Of a stretch of 58,586 nucleotides of DNA, positions 9,657 through 19,567 are shown in pieces. Both the position numbers and the translations under genes were made by a program. Origin of the DNA: an uncultured Flavobacteriales bacterium (GTDB lineage Bacteria > Bacteroidota > Bacteroidia > Flavobacteriales_D > Sanyastnellaceae). Below the pieces are notes generated by a model. It worked only from the letters and a program-made list of their open reading frames with translations, was not told the DNA's origin and made no database searches. Where the stretch lies: contig CAJQPF010000004.1 in the NCBI GenBank assembly GCA_905480095.1, forward strand, positions 1 to 58,586, read 5' to 3'. How positions within the stretch are numbered: position 1 is the first letter of the stretch; each line of letters begins with the position of its first letter.

Positions 9657-9767
9657 GGTGCGAATTCCTTGCAGTATATAGTATTAACTGCAATTAGGCA
9701 CAAGTTTAGTTAATGGAATAACCAAATTTACCGACAGAAGACATTATCCGTTCACACTGGATTGTTA

Positions 9768-12092
9768 CTACTTCTTTGCTTTGAACGCTCTTTTCTTGGT
9801 TTTGGGCTTGTTATCGTGTTCTATGATAAGCTCTTGAGCTCTTGCCCAGTCAATCTTTTCGTGATCTTCGCCTTTGGGTATTTTGACGTTTTTCTTCCCA
9901 GCTTTAATATACGGCCCCCAACGTCCGTTGATGATTCTTACAGTTTCGTCTTCTTCGAATACTTTTAACAAAGCAGCTGCATCAGCGGCTACCTTTTCTT
10001 GGATCAGTTCTATGGCTCTTTCTAATTCTATCGTGTAAGGATCATCGTCTGAATCTTTTTTAATCGAGACAAATTTGCTGTTGTGAACCACATATGGGCC
10101 AAATCTACCAATAGATGTTGACACCACTTTCCCTTCATATTCCCCTAATTTCCTGGGGAGTTTAAACAACATGAGGGCTTCCTCTAACGTAATAGACTCT
10201 AGGGATTGACTGTTGCGAAGTGAGGAAAACTTCTTATCCTCATCATCCGCTTTTCCCAGTTGAGCCATTGGGCCAAATCGCCCGATACGAACGAGGACTT
10301 GTTTCCCAGTATTTGGATCCATCCCTAAGATTCGCTCTCCAGAAGCACGATCAGCATTTTCGAGCGTATCATCGACCTGATCTTTAAATGGAGAATAGAA
10401 CCCTTTAATCATATCCTGCCAATCTTGTTTTCCTTCAGCAATAAGATCAAACTTTTCTTCAACTCCGGCAGTAAAGTTGTAGTCCATAATTTTGTCAAAA
10501 TGCTTGATCAGGAAATCGTTGACAACAATCCCGATGTCTGTGGGCGCAAGTTTGTTTTTCTCTGCCCCGGTATTTTCAGATTCAGTACTGACTGTAAGGT
10601 CTAAACCGTCAAGTGTGATGACCCTGTAGTTTCTTTTAGTTCCTTCTCTTTCAGGCATTTCAACGTATCCTCGCTTTTGAATAACACTGATGGTAGACGC
10701 ATACGTAGAAGGTCTTCCGATGCCTAATTCTTCAAGTCTTTTGACCAAGCTCGCTTCAGTATAGCGAGGGGGGTGATTTGCAAAACGTTCTGTTGCTACG
10801 ATTGTTATTCTCTCCATGGGATCCCCATCGGTCATCGCAGGAAGCAATCCTTTTGCTTCATCATCATTTTCTTCGTCAGTGCCTTCGAGATATACTTTTA
10901 GAAACCCTTCAAAAGTGATGACCTCTCCTTTTGCGACAAAGAGTTCAGTGCTGCCACTGGTGTCGATGGTTACCGTTGTTTTCTCTAATCGAGCATCGGC
11001 CATTTGGGAGGCAATAGCGCGTTTCCAAATCAGTGAATAAAGTTTATCTTCCTCGGGCTTGCCGTTGTGTTGGCTTACAGAAAAATCAGTCGGGCGAATG
11101 GCTTCGTGTGCTTCTTGTGCGCCTTTAGATTTGTTCGAGAATGTTCGCCTTTCGCAGTATTCATCCCCATATGATGCGCTTATAGCCGATGCAGCGCTAT
11201 CCAGAGCAGTGTCACTCAAAGTCACAGAATCGGTACGCATATATGTGATTCGTCCAGCTTCGTATAGTTTTTGAGCGACGCTCATGGTCCTGGATACGGA
11301 GAAGCCTATTTTACGAGAAGCTTCCTGCTGAAGTGTTGACGTTGTAAATGGTGCAGTAGGTTTCTTCTTGGCCGGTTTTGTTTCAAGTGACTTTATAGAG
11401 TGAGAACTTTGAATACATTTTTCCATAAAAGCCTGTGTATCGGCCTCTGTTTTGAAACGTGTTTTACATTCCGCTTGTACTGTTTTCTCTCCAACAGTTT
11501 TGAAATGACCCACAACTCGGAATTTCGAAGATGACTGATGTGCCTCGATATCCCTTTCTCGGTCAACGATAATTCTTACACCTACACTTTGAACCCTACC
11601 CGCGCTAAGGCTAGGCTTTACCTTCTTCCAAAGTACTGGACTTAGTTCGAATCCGACCAAACGATCTAGTATGCGACGTGCTTGTTGTGCATTGACAAGA
11701 TTCGTGTTTACTTTCCTTGGGTTCTCAATGGCCTTGAGAATAGCAGATTTGGTTATTTCATGAAAAACAATTCGTTTTGTGTTTTTCGGTTTTAATCCAA
11801 GTGCTTCGACGAGGTGCCATGAAATCGCTTCTCCTTCTCGGTCCTCATCCGTCGCTAGCCATACCATTTCAGCACCTTTTAATGCTTTTTTGAGATCGGT
11901 GATAACCTTCTTTTTGTCATCAGTTACCTCATAATTGGGCGCGAAATTATTTTCAATATCGATTGCTTTGTTGCCCTTGGGAAGATCTCGGATGTGACCA
12001 AAACTTGACTTAACTGTGAAGTCTTTACCAAGGTATCCTTCTATTGTCTTTGCTTTTGCAGGTGACTCGACTATAACTAGATTCTTCGACAT
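9768..12092 (-). CDS. topA: DNA topoisomerase I (type IA)
   Basis: A 774-residue topoisomerase I that relaxes negative supercoils. The Toprim domain starts at MSKNLVIVESPAKAKTIEGY and includes the DEDREGEAI metal-binding motif. The catalytic tyrosine sits in RITYMRTDSV. The C terminus has several short repeats of the IGRFGPYV / WGPYIKAGKK type in place of the four-cysteine zinc fingers of the E. coli enzyme, and ends in a very basic Lys-rich tail. Length is as expected for Bacteroidota TopA. It is transcribed divergently from miaB across a 149-bp region. Confidence 0.97.
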   Translation of the reverse strand: MSKNLVIVESPAKAKTIEGYLGKDFTVKSSFGHIRDLPKGNKAIDIENNFAPNYEVTDDKKKVITDLKKALKGAEMVWLATDEDREGEAISWHLVEALGLKPKNTKRIVFHEITKSAILKAIENPRKVNTNLVNAQQARRILDRLVGFELSPVLWKKVKPSLSAGRVQSVGVRIIVDRERDIEAHQSSSKFRVVGHFKTVGEKTVQAECKTRFKTEADTQAFMEKCIQSSHSIKSLETKPAKKKPTAPFTTSTLQQEASRKIGFSVSRTMSVAQKLYEAGRITYMRTDSVTLSDTALDSAASAISASYGDEYCERRTFSNKSKGAQEAHEAIRPTDFSVSQHNGKPEEDKLYSLIWKRAIASQMADARLEKTTVTIDTSGSTELFVAKGEVITFEGFLKVYLEGTDEENDDEAKGLLPAMTDGDPMERITIVATERFANHPPRYTEASLVKRLEELGIGRPSTYASTISVIQKRGYVEMPEREGTKRNYRVITLDGLDLTVSTESENTGAEKNKLAPTDIGIVVNDFLIKHFDKIMDYNFTAGVEEKFDLIAEGKQDWQDMIKGFYSPFKDQVDDTLENADRASGERILGMDPNTGKQVLVRIGRFGPMAQLGKADDEDKKFSSLRNSQSLESITLEEALMLFKLPRKLGEYEGKVVSTSIGRFGPYVVHNSKFVSIKKDSDDDPYTIELERAIELIQEKVAADAAALLKVFEEDETVRIINGRWGPYIKAGKKNVKIPKGEDHEKIDWARAQELIIEHDNKPKTKKRAFKAKK

Positions 12093-12170
12093 TTTTTAAA
12101 TTTGAGTCGCAAAGGAAATGTAAAAGGACAATAAATAACAACAAAATATTCATTAGTTTTTTTGCTTTTC

Positions 12171-12189
12171 GGGGTACCCCTTTAGGGGT
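12171..12189. repeat. GGGGTACCCC palindrome with overlapping hairpin
   Basis: A perfect 10-bp palindrome GGGGTACCCC is followed by TTTA and GGGGT, so ACCCC (12176-12180) can pair either with the GGGGT before it or with the one after it. It lies in the topA-miaB intergenic region, immediately next to the TGACA palindrome. It could be a protein site or a small hairpin in the topA leader; the sequence does not decide. Confidence 0.5.
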
Positions 12190-12201
12190 GACAATTTGTC
12201 A
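12189..12201. promoter_or_regulatory. TGACA-N3-TGTCA palindrome upstream of miaB
   Basis: TGACAATTTGTCA has perfect 5-bp arms around a 3-bp centre. It overlaps the -33 TTG of the predicted miaB promoter, so a bound protein would be expected to compete with RNA polymerase. A 12-of-13 identical copy lies upstream of groES (16846-16858). The binding protein is unknown. Confidence 0.6.
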
Positions 12202-12226
12202 GCACTAAATAATACGAGTACATTTG
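12196..12226 (+). promoter_or_regulatory. Predicted miaB promoter (TTG / TAnnTTTG)
   Basis: A Bacteroidota housekeeping promoter: -33 TTG at 12196-12198, 20-bp spacer, -7 box TACATTTG at 12219-12226, ending 15 bp before the miaB ATG. That implies a very short 5' leader. Its -33 element is inside the TGACA-N3-TGTCA palindrome. Confidence 0.6.
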
Positions 12227-12241
12227 CCTAAAATTGAGTAG

Positions 12242-13702
12242 ATGAGAGAAGGAGATAGAAATATTGATGAGGCAAGACAAGGTGAAGCGATTAACGTTGA
12301 CACTTTGGCTTTTGCAGTTGACAATAATTCTGTGGTTCAGAAAAAATTGTATTTAGAAAGTTATGGTTGTGCGATGAATTTCAGTGATTCAGAGATTATT
12401 GCATCCATCATGAATAACGTTGGATATACGACGACAAAAGACCCCCAAGTTGCAGATTTGATTTTAGTAAATACGTGTTCTATCAGGGAAAAAGCTGAGG
12501 AACGTGTTCGCAATCGATTGAATGAATTTAAGCGCTACAAAAAGAAGAACCGACAACTTGTGGTCGGCATGTTGGGATGTATGGCTGAACGACTAAAGGA
12601 AAGTTTACTTGAGCAAGAGAAGCTTGTAGATCTTGTTGTGGGTCCTGATGCCTATAGAGATTTGCCAACTTTGGTAGAGAAAGTGAATGGCGGTCAGAAA
12701 GCAGTGAATGTGCTGTTGTCGAGAGAGGAAACCTATGCTGAGATTAGTCCTATTCGACTTGATTCCAAAGGTGTGACTGCGTTTGTAAGTATCATGCGGG
12801 GCTGCGACAACATGTGTTCGTTCTGTGTGGTGCCTTTCACGCGAGGACGTGAGCGCAGCAGGGACCCTGAAAGCATCGTGGCTGAAGCAAAAGATCTTTT
12901 TGAGAAGGGGTATCGTGAGGTAACGCTTTTGGGCCAAAACGTGGATTCTTTCAAATGGAATTTAGACATAAAGGGAAAAGTTAAAAACCCAGATTTACCA
13001 GTCGTCCGTTTCGCGGAACTTCTCGAAATGGTTGCTGAAGTTAACCCAGATCTTAGAGTGAGATTTTCCACGAGCCACCCCAAGGATATGGTCGATGACG
13101 TCATGCATGCGATGTCACGTCATGAAAACCTATGTAAGTATATTCATCTGCCTGTTCAATCAGGCTCGAGCACCATGCTCAAACGTATGAATCGCGGCTA
13201 TACCCGAGAGTGGTATTTGAATAGAATTGCTGCGATTAAAGAAATACTTCCAGGCTGTGAATTGTCAACAGATATAATTACAGGATTTTGTGGCGAGACC
13301 CAAGAAGAACATGATGAAACCATGACCCTGTTGAAAGAGGTTGGATTTATTATGGCGTACAATTTTAAATACAGCGAAAGACCCAAAACCTTGGCTGAAC
13401 GTAAGTTCGAAGATGACGTTCCTGAAGAAGTGAAGGCCGCCCGGCTCTCAGAAGTTATTCTTCATCAACGACAGTACGCATCAGAGTTAACAAAGAAAAT
13501 GGTCGGGAAGGTATACCGGGTCCTTGTAGAAGGTCCGAGTAAGAAGAGCGATGAAAAGTATTTTGGGCGGACGACTCATAACATTGTTATGATTTTTGAC
13601 AAAGGAGATCTTAAGCCCTGCGATTACGTCAATGTAAGAGCATTGTCTTGTACCACTGTTACGTTATTGGGAGAAGTAACCACAGATCCAGCGGACGCAT
13701 AA
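12242..13702 (+). CDS. miaB: tRNA-2-methylthio-N6-dimethylallyladenosine synthase MiaB
   Basis: A 486-residue radical-SAM methylthiotransferase that adds a methylthio group to i6A37 of tRNAs. The N-terminal UPF0004 domain shows its three cluster cysteines in SYGCAMN, NTCSIREKAEERV and GMLGCMAER. The radical-SAM motif is RGCDNMCSFCVVPFTRGRER (CxxxCxxC). A C-terminal TRAM domain begins at VGKVYRVLVEG. The N terminus has ~30 extra residues before the conserved KKLYLESYG start, as is usual in Bacteroidota. It is the first gene of a compact operon with the sigma-54 activator (1 bp apart) and lptE. Confidence 0.97.
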   Translation: MREGDRNIDEARQGEAINVDTLAFAVDNNSVVQKKLYLESYGCAMNFSDSEIIASIMNNVGYTTTKDPQVADLILVNTCSIREKAEERVRNRLNEFKRYKKKNRQLVVGMLGCMAERLKESLLEQEKLVDLVVGPDAYRDLPTLVEKVNGGQKAVNVLLSREETYAEISPIRLDSKGVTAFVSIMRGCDNMCSFCVVPFTRGRERSRDPESIVAEAKDLFEKGYREVTLLGQNVDSFKWNLDIKGKVKNPDLPVVRFAELLEMVAEVNPDLRVRFSTSHPKDMVDDVMHAMSRHENLCKYIHLPVQSGSSTMLKRMNRGYTREWYLNRIAAIKEILPGCELSTDIITGFCGETQEEHDETMTLLKEVGFIMAYNFKYSERPKTLAERKFEDDVPEEVKAARLSEVILHQRQYASELTKKMVGKVYRVLVEGPSKKSDEKYFGRTTHNIVMIFDKGDLKPCDYVNVRALSCTTVTLLGEVTTDPADA

Positions 13703-13703
13703 T

Positions 13704-14963
13704 TTGAACGGTAAAACAATGAACGTAGCGTCAATCAAACAAAGATTTGGAGTAATCGGCACAAGTCTGTCACTTGATCGCGCAATAAATATTGCAGCGC
13801 AAGTTGCCCCTACAGATTTGTCCGTATTGATTCTAGGTGAAAGCGGTACAGGTAAAGAAGTGATGCCACGTATTGTCCATCAGTTCAGTAAGAGGAAACA
13901 TGGCAAATACATTGTCGTGAACTGCGGAGCGATTCCAGAGGGGACAATTGATTCGGAACTGTTTGGTCATATGAAAGGCGCTTTTACGGGTGCGACAGAT
14001 TCTAGAAAAGGGTACTTTGAAGAGGCGGATGGTGGCACCATTTTTTTGGACGAAGTTGCAGAACTTCCACTCACGACACAAGTGAGATTGTTGCGGGTTC
14101 TTGAAACTGGAGAGTTTATGAAAGTGGGGTCTTCTCTTACTCAGAAAACAGATGTAAGAGTTGTTGCTGCTACAAATGTTGACTTTATTGAAGCGTTTAA
14201 TAAGTCCAAATTTAGAGAAGACTTATACTATCGTTTGAACCAAGTTCCGATTCAGATGCCTCCCCTAAGAGAAAGGTCAAGCGATATTCATTTGCTTTTT
14301 AGAAAATTCACTACAGATTTCAGTGAATTGCATCGCATGCCGCCATTGTCTCTCACACCAGATGCGATAGAGATCATTGAAAATTATCCATGGCCTGGAA
14401 ATATTCGACAACTCAAGCATATTACCGAACAAATATCTGTTTTAGAGCCAGAAAGATATCTGAATTCAGATGTAGTGTTGGGTTATTTGCCAGAAACGAA
14501 CAGATCTCGATTGCCAGTCAGAGTTCAAAGTTCAAGTGATGGATTCGAAGAAAGTGATTCAGGTAGGAATGAAAGAGAGATATTATACAAGGTGCTTTTC
14601 GATATGAAGGGTGAATTGAATGATTTGAAAGACTTGGTGTTGGGCTTGGTAAATAGTTCTCAGTCCTTGACGAGCAAAGAGCAGGATTTGGTGAATCGTG
14701 TGTTGAAATCTGAGTCATCATCTGAGTCATCGTCCTCTAAATTTCCTCTCATATTAAGAGATAAAGATTCCCAAAATACGGCATCTCCAAGGGTGCGAGA
14801 AGTAGAAGAAGTGGAGCAAAACTTATCTCTTGTCGACGTAGAGCGTCAGTTAATTAAACGGGCACTGGAGAAGCACAGCAATCGCAGGAAAGACGCTGCT
14901 GAAGAACTTGGAATTTCAGAGCGGACACTTTATCGAAAAATTAAGGAATACGACTTGAAATGA
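13704..14963 (+). CDS. Sigma-54-dependent Fis-type transcriptional activator
   Basis: A 419-residue enhancer-binding protein without a receiver or GAF domain: the AAA+ domain begins almost at the N terminus. Walker A is GESGTGKE; the sigma-54-contacting loop is GAFTGAT; Walker B is GGTIFLDEVAELP; the arginine-finger region is FREDLYYRLN. A low-complexity Ser/Asp/Glu-rich linker (about residues 275-365) leads to a Fis-type helix-turn-helix, AAEELGISERTLYRKIKEY. Lacking a sensor domain, it is probably regulated by its level or by partner proteins. The alternative start at 13719 would remove five residues. It sits between miaB and lptE, a conserved Bacteroidota arrangement; targets are unknown. 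Confidence 0.93.
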   Translation: MNGKTMNVASIKQRFGVIGTSLSLDRAINIAAQVAPTDLSVLILGESGTGKEVMPRIVHQFSKRKHGKYIVVNCGAIPEGTIDSELFGHMKGAFTGATDSRKGYFEEADGGTIFLDEVAELPLTTQVRLLRVLETGEFMKVGSSLTQKTDVRVVAATNVDFIEAFNKSKFREDLYYRLNQVPIQMPPLRERSSDIHLLFRKFTTDFSELHRMPPLSLTPDAIEIIENYPWPGNIRQLKHITEQISVLEPERYLNSDVVLGYLPETNRSRLPVRVQSSSDGFEESDSGRNEREILYKVLFDMKGELNDLKDLVLGLVNSSQSLTSKEQDLVNRVLKSESSSESSSSKFPLILRDKDSQNTASPRVREVEEVEQNLSLVDVERQLIKRALEKHSNRRKDAAEELGISERTLYRKIKEYDLK

Positions 14964-15451
14964 TGAAGTATCTTCAAATATTTGTCATTGCGCTTTTTAT
15001 GGGGTGTGGCGTTTACTCTCCATATGGTGCAGCGACCTCAGGTGCAACATCTTTTAGTGTTTCTAAATTTGAGGCGATTCATCCTCTTGTTTCGGCAACC
15101 TCAGCGTTGAGTATCACAGAAGCTTTGGTCGACCGCGTCCAACGGCAGTCCGTTCTAAAGTTAGATTCTGACAAAGGCGCGTTACAGTTTTCAGGAAAAG
15201 TTGTGGGATGGACAGTACAGCCCATTAATGTGCAAGGGGATGAGACCGCTGGAGCGAATAGAGTCACAATTACTGTTGATGTTGTATATACAAATACAAT
15301 CGATGAAAAGTTAAGTTTTCAAAGGAATTTCAGTAGGTTTGTCGATGTACCAAGCAGCGATGATTTATTCTCAATCGAGGACCAAATTGTAGATGAAATT
15401 GGTGTACTTCTTTCGCAAGATATTTTTAATTCAAGCTTAGGTAATTGGTAA
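14960..15451 (+). CDS. LptE-like LPS-assembly lipoprotein
   Basis: A 163-residue lipoprotein with signal MMKYLQIFVIALFMGC; the lipobox Cys is at residue 16, followed by GVYSPYG. The remainder is a single alpha/beta domain ending DIFNSSLGNW, which matches the Bacteroidota LptE family that plugs the LptD barrel during lipopolysaccharide insertion. The identification relies on length, lipoprotein signal, C-terminal pattern and the position after the sigma-54 activator, since LptE diverges strongly. ATGA overlap (4 bp) with the preceding gene indicates translational coupling. Confidence 0.8.
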   Translation: MMKYLQIFVIALFMGCGVYSPYGAATSGATSFSVSKFEAIHPLVSATSALSITEALVDRVQRQSVLKLDSDKGALQFSGKVVGWTVQPINVQGDETAGANRVTITVDVVYTNTIDEKLSFQRNFSRFVDVPSSDDLFSIEDQIVDEIGVLLSQDIFNSSLGNW

Positions 15452-15458
15452 GCCGACA

Positions 15459-16415
15459 GTGATAAATCTAGAGAAAATAAATGCATTGCTACATCGTAAA
15501 AACGAGAGTTTTGCTGATGTCAGAGACGAATTGGTTGAGTTGGTAGAAGGCCACCCTTACAGTGGTCCTTTCAGGATGTTACTTGCAAAGGCCTCTAAAG
15601 ACGCTGGTCATCTCGATCAACGCAAGGATTTGTTGTCTGCTGCAGCGCATTGTGAATCTAGAAAAGCACTTTTTGAATTAATGTTTGGAGAGGCTTTGAG
15701 AGAGGAGGCAAGGAAAATTCATGAAGTGATTAAGGAGACCGAAGACGTTTCGGAAGAAGAACTGATTGAATTGGTTTGGCATTCAAATGAAATAACATCA
15801 ATTGAACCAAATGAAGATGAAATGTTCATTGAACGAGAAATGGCCATCGAGGCAATAGAATCTTCATTAAAAGATGAAATGGAGCGTTGGGATCGAGACG
15901 AAAACGACAAAAAGAGCATAAAAGAGCAGCCAGAAAGTGGTGATAAAAAAATATTTTCAAAAAATATTTCAAAAAATATTAAAGCACCAGATTCATCTGA
16001 AAACAAGGGTGTAAAACCAGATGAAATTATTGAAATTAAGGGGCGAGGAGATGCGAATTCTCTCTTTGGAAAATGGCTTGAGAAAAGAGCGAAAGATACT
16101 TCTTTTGGAGAAGTAGGAGCTTCAAATATTCAGGTAGAGAAAGGTGCAGAGGCGATTATTGATTCGTTCTTAAGAAAAAAAAATCCGTCTATTGGAGCGA
16201 TTAGAGACATCGATACGCCAGTTGAGGAGTGGGCAAACAAAGGCTTGGAGTATGACCCGAGTTTGGTCACCGAAACGATGGCGAAATTGTATGCAAAACA
16301 GGGACAAATTGGGCTTGCTAAGAAGGCATTCAAGAGGCTCGCCTTGATATACCCTGAAAAAAGTGTTTATTTTGCATTCCAGCTTAAAAAGCTAAGCAAC
16401 AACAAAGAGAACTAA
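15459..16415 (+). CDS. TPR-like helical protein of the lptE-secG cluster
   Basis: A 318-residue cytoplasmic protein with no signal peptide or membrane segment. It is helix-rich at both ends, with a highly charged, Lys/Glu/Asp-rich middle (about residues 85-200) that looks disordered. The C-terminal ~50 residues (TMAKLYAKQGQIGLAKKAFK) resemble one tetratricopeptide repeat. Translation appears to start at GTG (15459); the next in-frame Met is far inside. Proteins of this type commonly lie between lptE and secG in Bacteroidota; role unknown, perhaps scaffolding. Confidence 0.7.
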   Translation: MINLEKINALLHRKNESFADVRDELVELVEGHPYSGPFRMLLAKASKDAGHLDQRKDLLSAAAHCESRKALFELMFGEALREEARKIHEVIKETEDVSEEELIELVWHSNEITSIEPNEDEMFIEREMAIEAIESSLKDEMERWDRDENDKKSIKEQPESGDKKIFSKNISKNIKAPDSSENKGVKPDEIIEIKGRGDANSLFGKWLEKRAKDTSFGEVGASNIQVEKGAEAIIDSFLRKKNPSIGAIRDIDTPVEEWANKGLEYDPSLVTETMAKLYAKQGQIGLAKKAFKRLALIYPEKSVYFAFQLKKLSNNKEN

Positions 16416-16417
16416 TA

Positions 16418-16771
16418 ATGGGTACTTTCATTACAGTAATTATTTTGATCATAGCCTTCCTTTTGGGAGCGGTAATTCTTGTCCAAAACCCCAAAGGAGG
16501 TGGCTTAGCAGCCGGCTTTACTGGTGGAGCCTCTATGGGCGGTGTACAAAGGACGACAGACTTTTTAGAAAAAAGCACATGGTATTTGGTCGTCGCTCTT
16601 TTCGTGGCTTGCATTGGTGCAGGGATTTATAACGGAAACTCAGAAGGAAGTGTCGGTATAGATGAAAACTTCCTGCCTACCAATTCTGCACCTGCGCCTA
16701 CTGATTCAGACAGTTCTTCGGACCTTTCTGCGCCTGTCGAGACATCGGGTTCAGAAGAAGGTGCTGAATAA
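16418..16771 (+). CDS. secG: Preprotein translocase subunit SecG
   Basis: A 117-residue membrane protein with two transmembrane helices (about residues 2-20 and 55-72) joined by a Gly-rich loop with the SecG signature VLVQNPKGGGLAAGF. The C terminus is a Ser/Pro/Asp-rich tail, common in Bacteroidota SecG. It is the accessory subunit of the SecYEG export channel. It starts 2 bp after the upstream stop, so it is co-translated with the TPR-like gene. Confidence 0.93.
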   Translation: MGTFITVIILIIAFLLGAVILVQNPKGGGLAAGFTGGASMGGVQRTTDFLEKSTWYLVVALFVACIGAGIYNGNSEGSVGIDENFLPTNSAPAPTDSDSSSDLSAPVETSGSEEGAE

Positions 16772-16845
16772 ACAAATCATTTATTTCTTTTCAATAGATT
16801 CTGCTTCTTAGTAGAGTTAAATTGCGCCCACATTAACGCTGCGGT

Positions 16846-16858
16846 TGACAGTTTGTCA
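16846..16858. promoter_or_regulatory. TGACA-N3-TGTCA palindrome upstream of groES
   Basis: TGACAGTTTGTCA, identical in 12 of 13 bases to the site upstream of miaB (12189-12201). It is 70 bp before the groES ATG. Just downstream is TTTGGCATAATTATCGAC (16870-16887), which resembles the -24 half of a sigma-54 promoter but lacks the -12 GC. No CIRCE element is present, so this palindrome is the best candidate heat-shock control site here. Confidence 0.6.
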
Positions 16859-16927
16859 TGCCCTTTGGGTTTGGCATAATTATCGACTAAAGCAAAGTAC
16901 AAATTCAAAAATAAAAACAAACTTTTG

Positions 16928-17203
16928 ATGTCAGTAAATATCCGTCCCCTTGCAGATCGAGTTCTAATTCAACCCGCTGCTGCTGAAGAAACGACAGCGA
17001 GTGGAATCATTATTCCAGATACAGCTCAAGAAAAACCTCAACGTGGAACTGTAGTGGCTGTTGGTCCAGGCAAAGTAGATGAACCTACAACAGTTAAGGT
17101 AGGTGATTCAGTTTTATACGGAAAGTACTCTGGTACTGATCTTCAACTTGAAGGGCAAGACTACATGATCATGCGAGAGTCGGATATTCTAGCAATCGTT
17201 TAA
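16928..17203 (+). CDS. groES: Co-chaperonin GroES
   Basis: A 91-residue GroES (10-kDa chaperonin), which caps the GroEL chamber as a heptameric lid. The mobile loop [18 protein letters not shown] and the [13 protein letters not shown] segment are characteristic. The ATG at 16928 gives the family N terminus [14 protein letters not shown]; a TTG one codon upstream is less likely. It is followed by groEL after 25 bp. Confidence 0.97.
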   Translation: MSVNIRPLADRVLIQPAAAEETTASGIIIPDTAQEKPQRGTVVAVGPGKVDEPTTVKVGDSVLYGKYSGTDLQLEGQDYMIMRESDILAIV

Positions 17204-17222
17204 ATCACACAGATTAAGATAA

Positions 17223-18860
<1,638 letters not shown>

Positions 18861-18862
18861 GT

Positions 18863-19567
18863 ATGATGTCTATTTCCGTTAAACACGCAACGAAAGTATT
18901 TGATGGGCAAGCTGCGCTTAACGATGTGAGCTTACAGATCCCGTCTGGTCAGGTGCTAGGGCTCTTGGGTCCCAACGGTGCAGGTAAAACGACATTGATG
19001 AGACTTATTTCAGGATATCTTCCACCGACATCGGGATATATTGAAGTGTGTGGTTTCGATGTAGACAGTGATCCTTTAGAGACAAAAAAGAGAATCGGGT
19101 ATTTGCCCGAAAACAATCCCCTGCCTGAGGAGATGTACATTCGGGAATATTTGAAATTTGTCGGTGGACTTTATCATTTAGATCATGTTCAAGACAAAGT
19201 GAAAAATGTCATGGAGCTTGTGGGGCTTGTCCCTGAAGCGCACAAAAAAATAGGGCAATTGTCTAAAGGGTACCGTCAAAGAGTCGGTCTTGCGGCCTCC
19301 ATTATGCATGAGCCTGAGGTGTTGATTTTAGACGAACCCACTTCGGGATTGGACCCGAATCAACTCGTCGAGATCAGATCTTTAATACGAAGTATTGGAG
19401 AGAAGCGGACCGTCATATTATCCACGCATGTAATGCAGGAAGTGGAAGCGATGTGCGATCGAGTGGTTCTGATTCGAAAGGGTGATTTGGTAGCAGATGA
19501 GGCTACTTCCACATTTACAAGTAGAGAGGGAGGTTTGGAAAAAGCATTTAAGGATATCACTTCTTGA
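18863..19567 (+). CDS. GldA-like ABC transporter ATP-binding protein
   Basis: A 234-residue ABC ATPase with Walker A GPNGAGKTT, Q-loop YLPENNPLP, signature LSKGYRQRVGLA, Walker B VLILDEPTSGLDPNQ and switch His in STHVMQE. The sequence is closest in style to GldA, the ATPase of the GldAFG transporter linked to gliding, but it lacks the ~60-residue C-terminal extension of GldA and no gldF or gldG is in the window. It could serve another ABC-2 exporter. It starts 2 bp after groEL and overlaps rsgA by 4 bp. Confidence 0.85.
   Translation: MMSISVKHATKVFDGQAALNDVSLQIPSGQVLGLLGPNGAGKTTLMRLISGYLPPTSGYIEVCGFDVDSDPLETKKRIGYLPENNPLPEEMYIREYLKFVGGLYHLDHVQDKVKNVMELVGLVPEAHKKIGQLSKGYRQRVGLAASIMHEPEVLILDEPTSGLDPNQLVEIRSLIRSIGEKRTVILSTHVMQEVEAMCDRVVLIRKGDLVADEATSTFTSREGGLEKAFKDITS

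Noticed and set aside
12733-13104. Antisense open frame of 123 codons inside miaB
   Set aside because: It lies wholly within the clear miaB gene; no family motif and its composition is that of a reverse-frame shadow.
16871-16887. Possible sigma-54 promoter (TTGGCATAATTATCGAC) before groES
   Set aside because: The -24 half fits, but the -12 GC is GA at the required spacing, and the palindrome is too close for a normal enhancer site. Kept only as a remark.
16801-16927. CIRCE element for HrcA control of groESL
   Set aside because: The TTAGCACTC/GAGTGCTAA repeat is absent from the groES upstream region.
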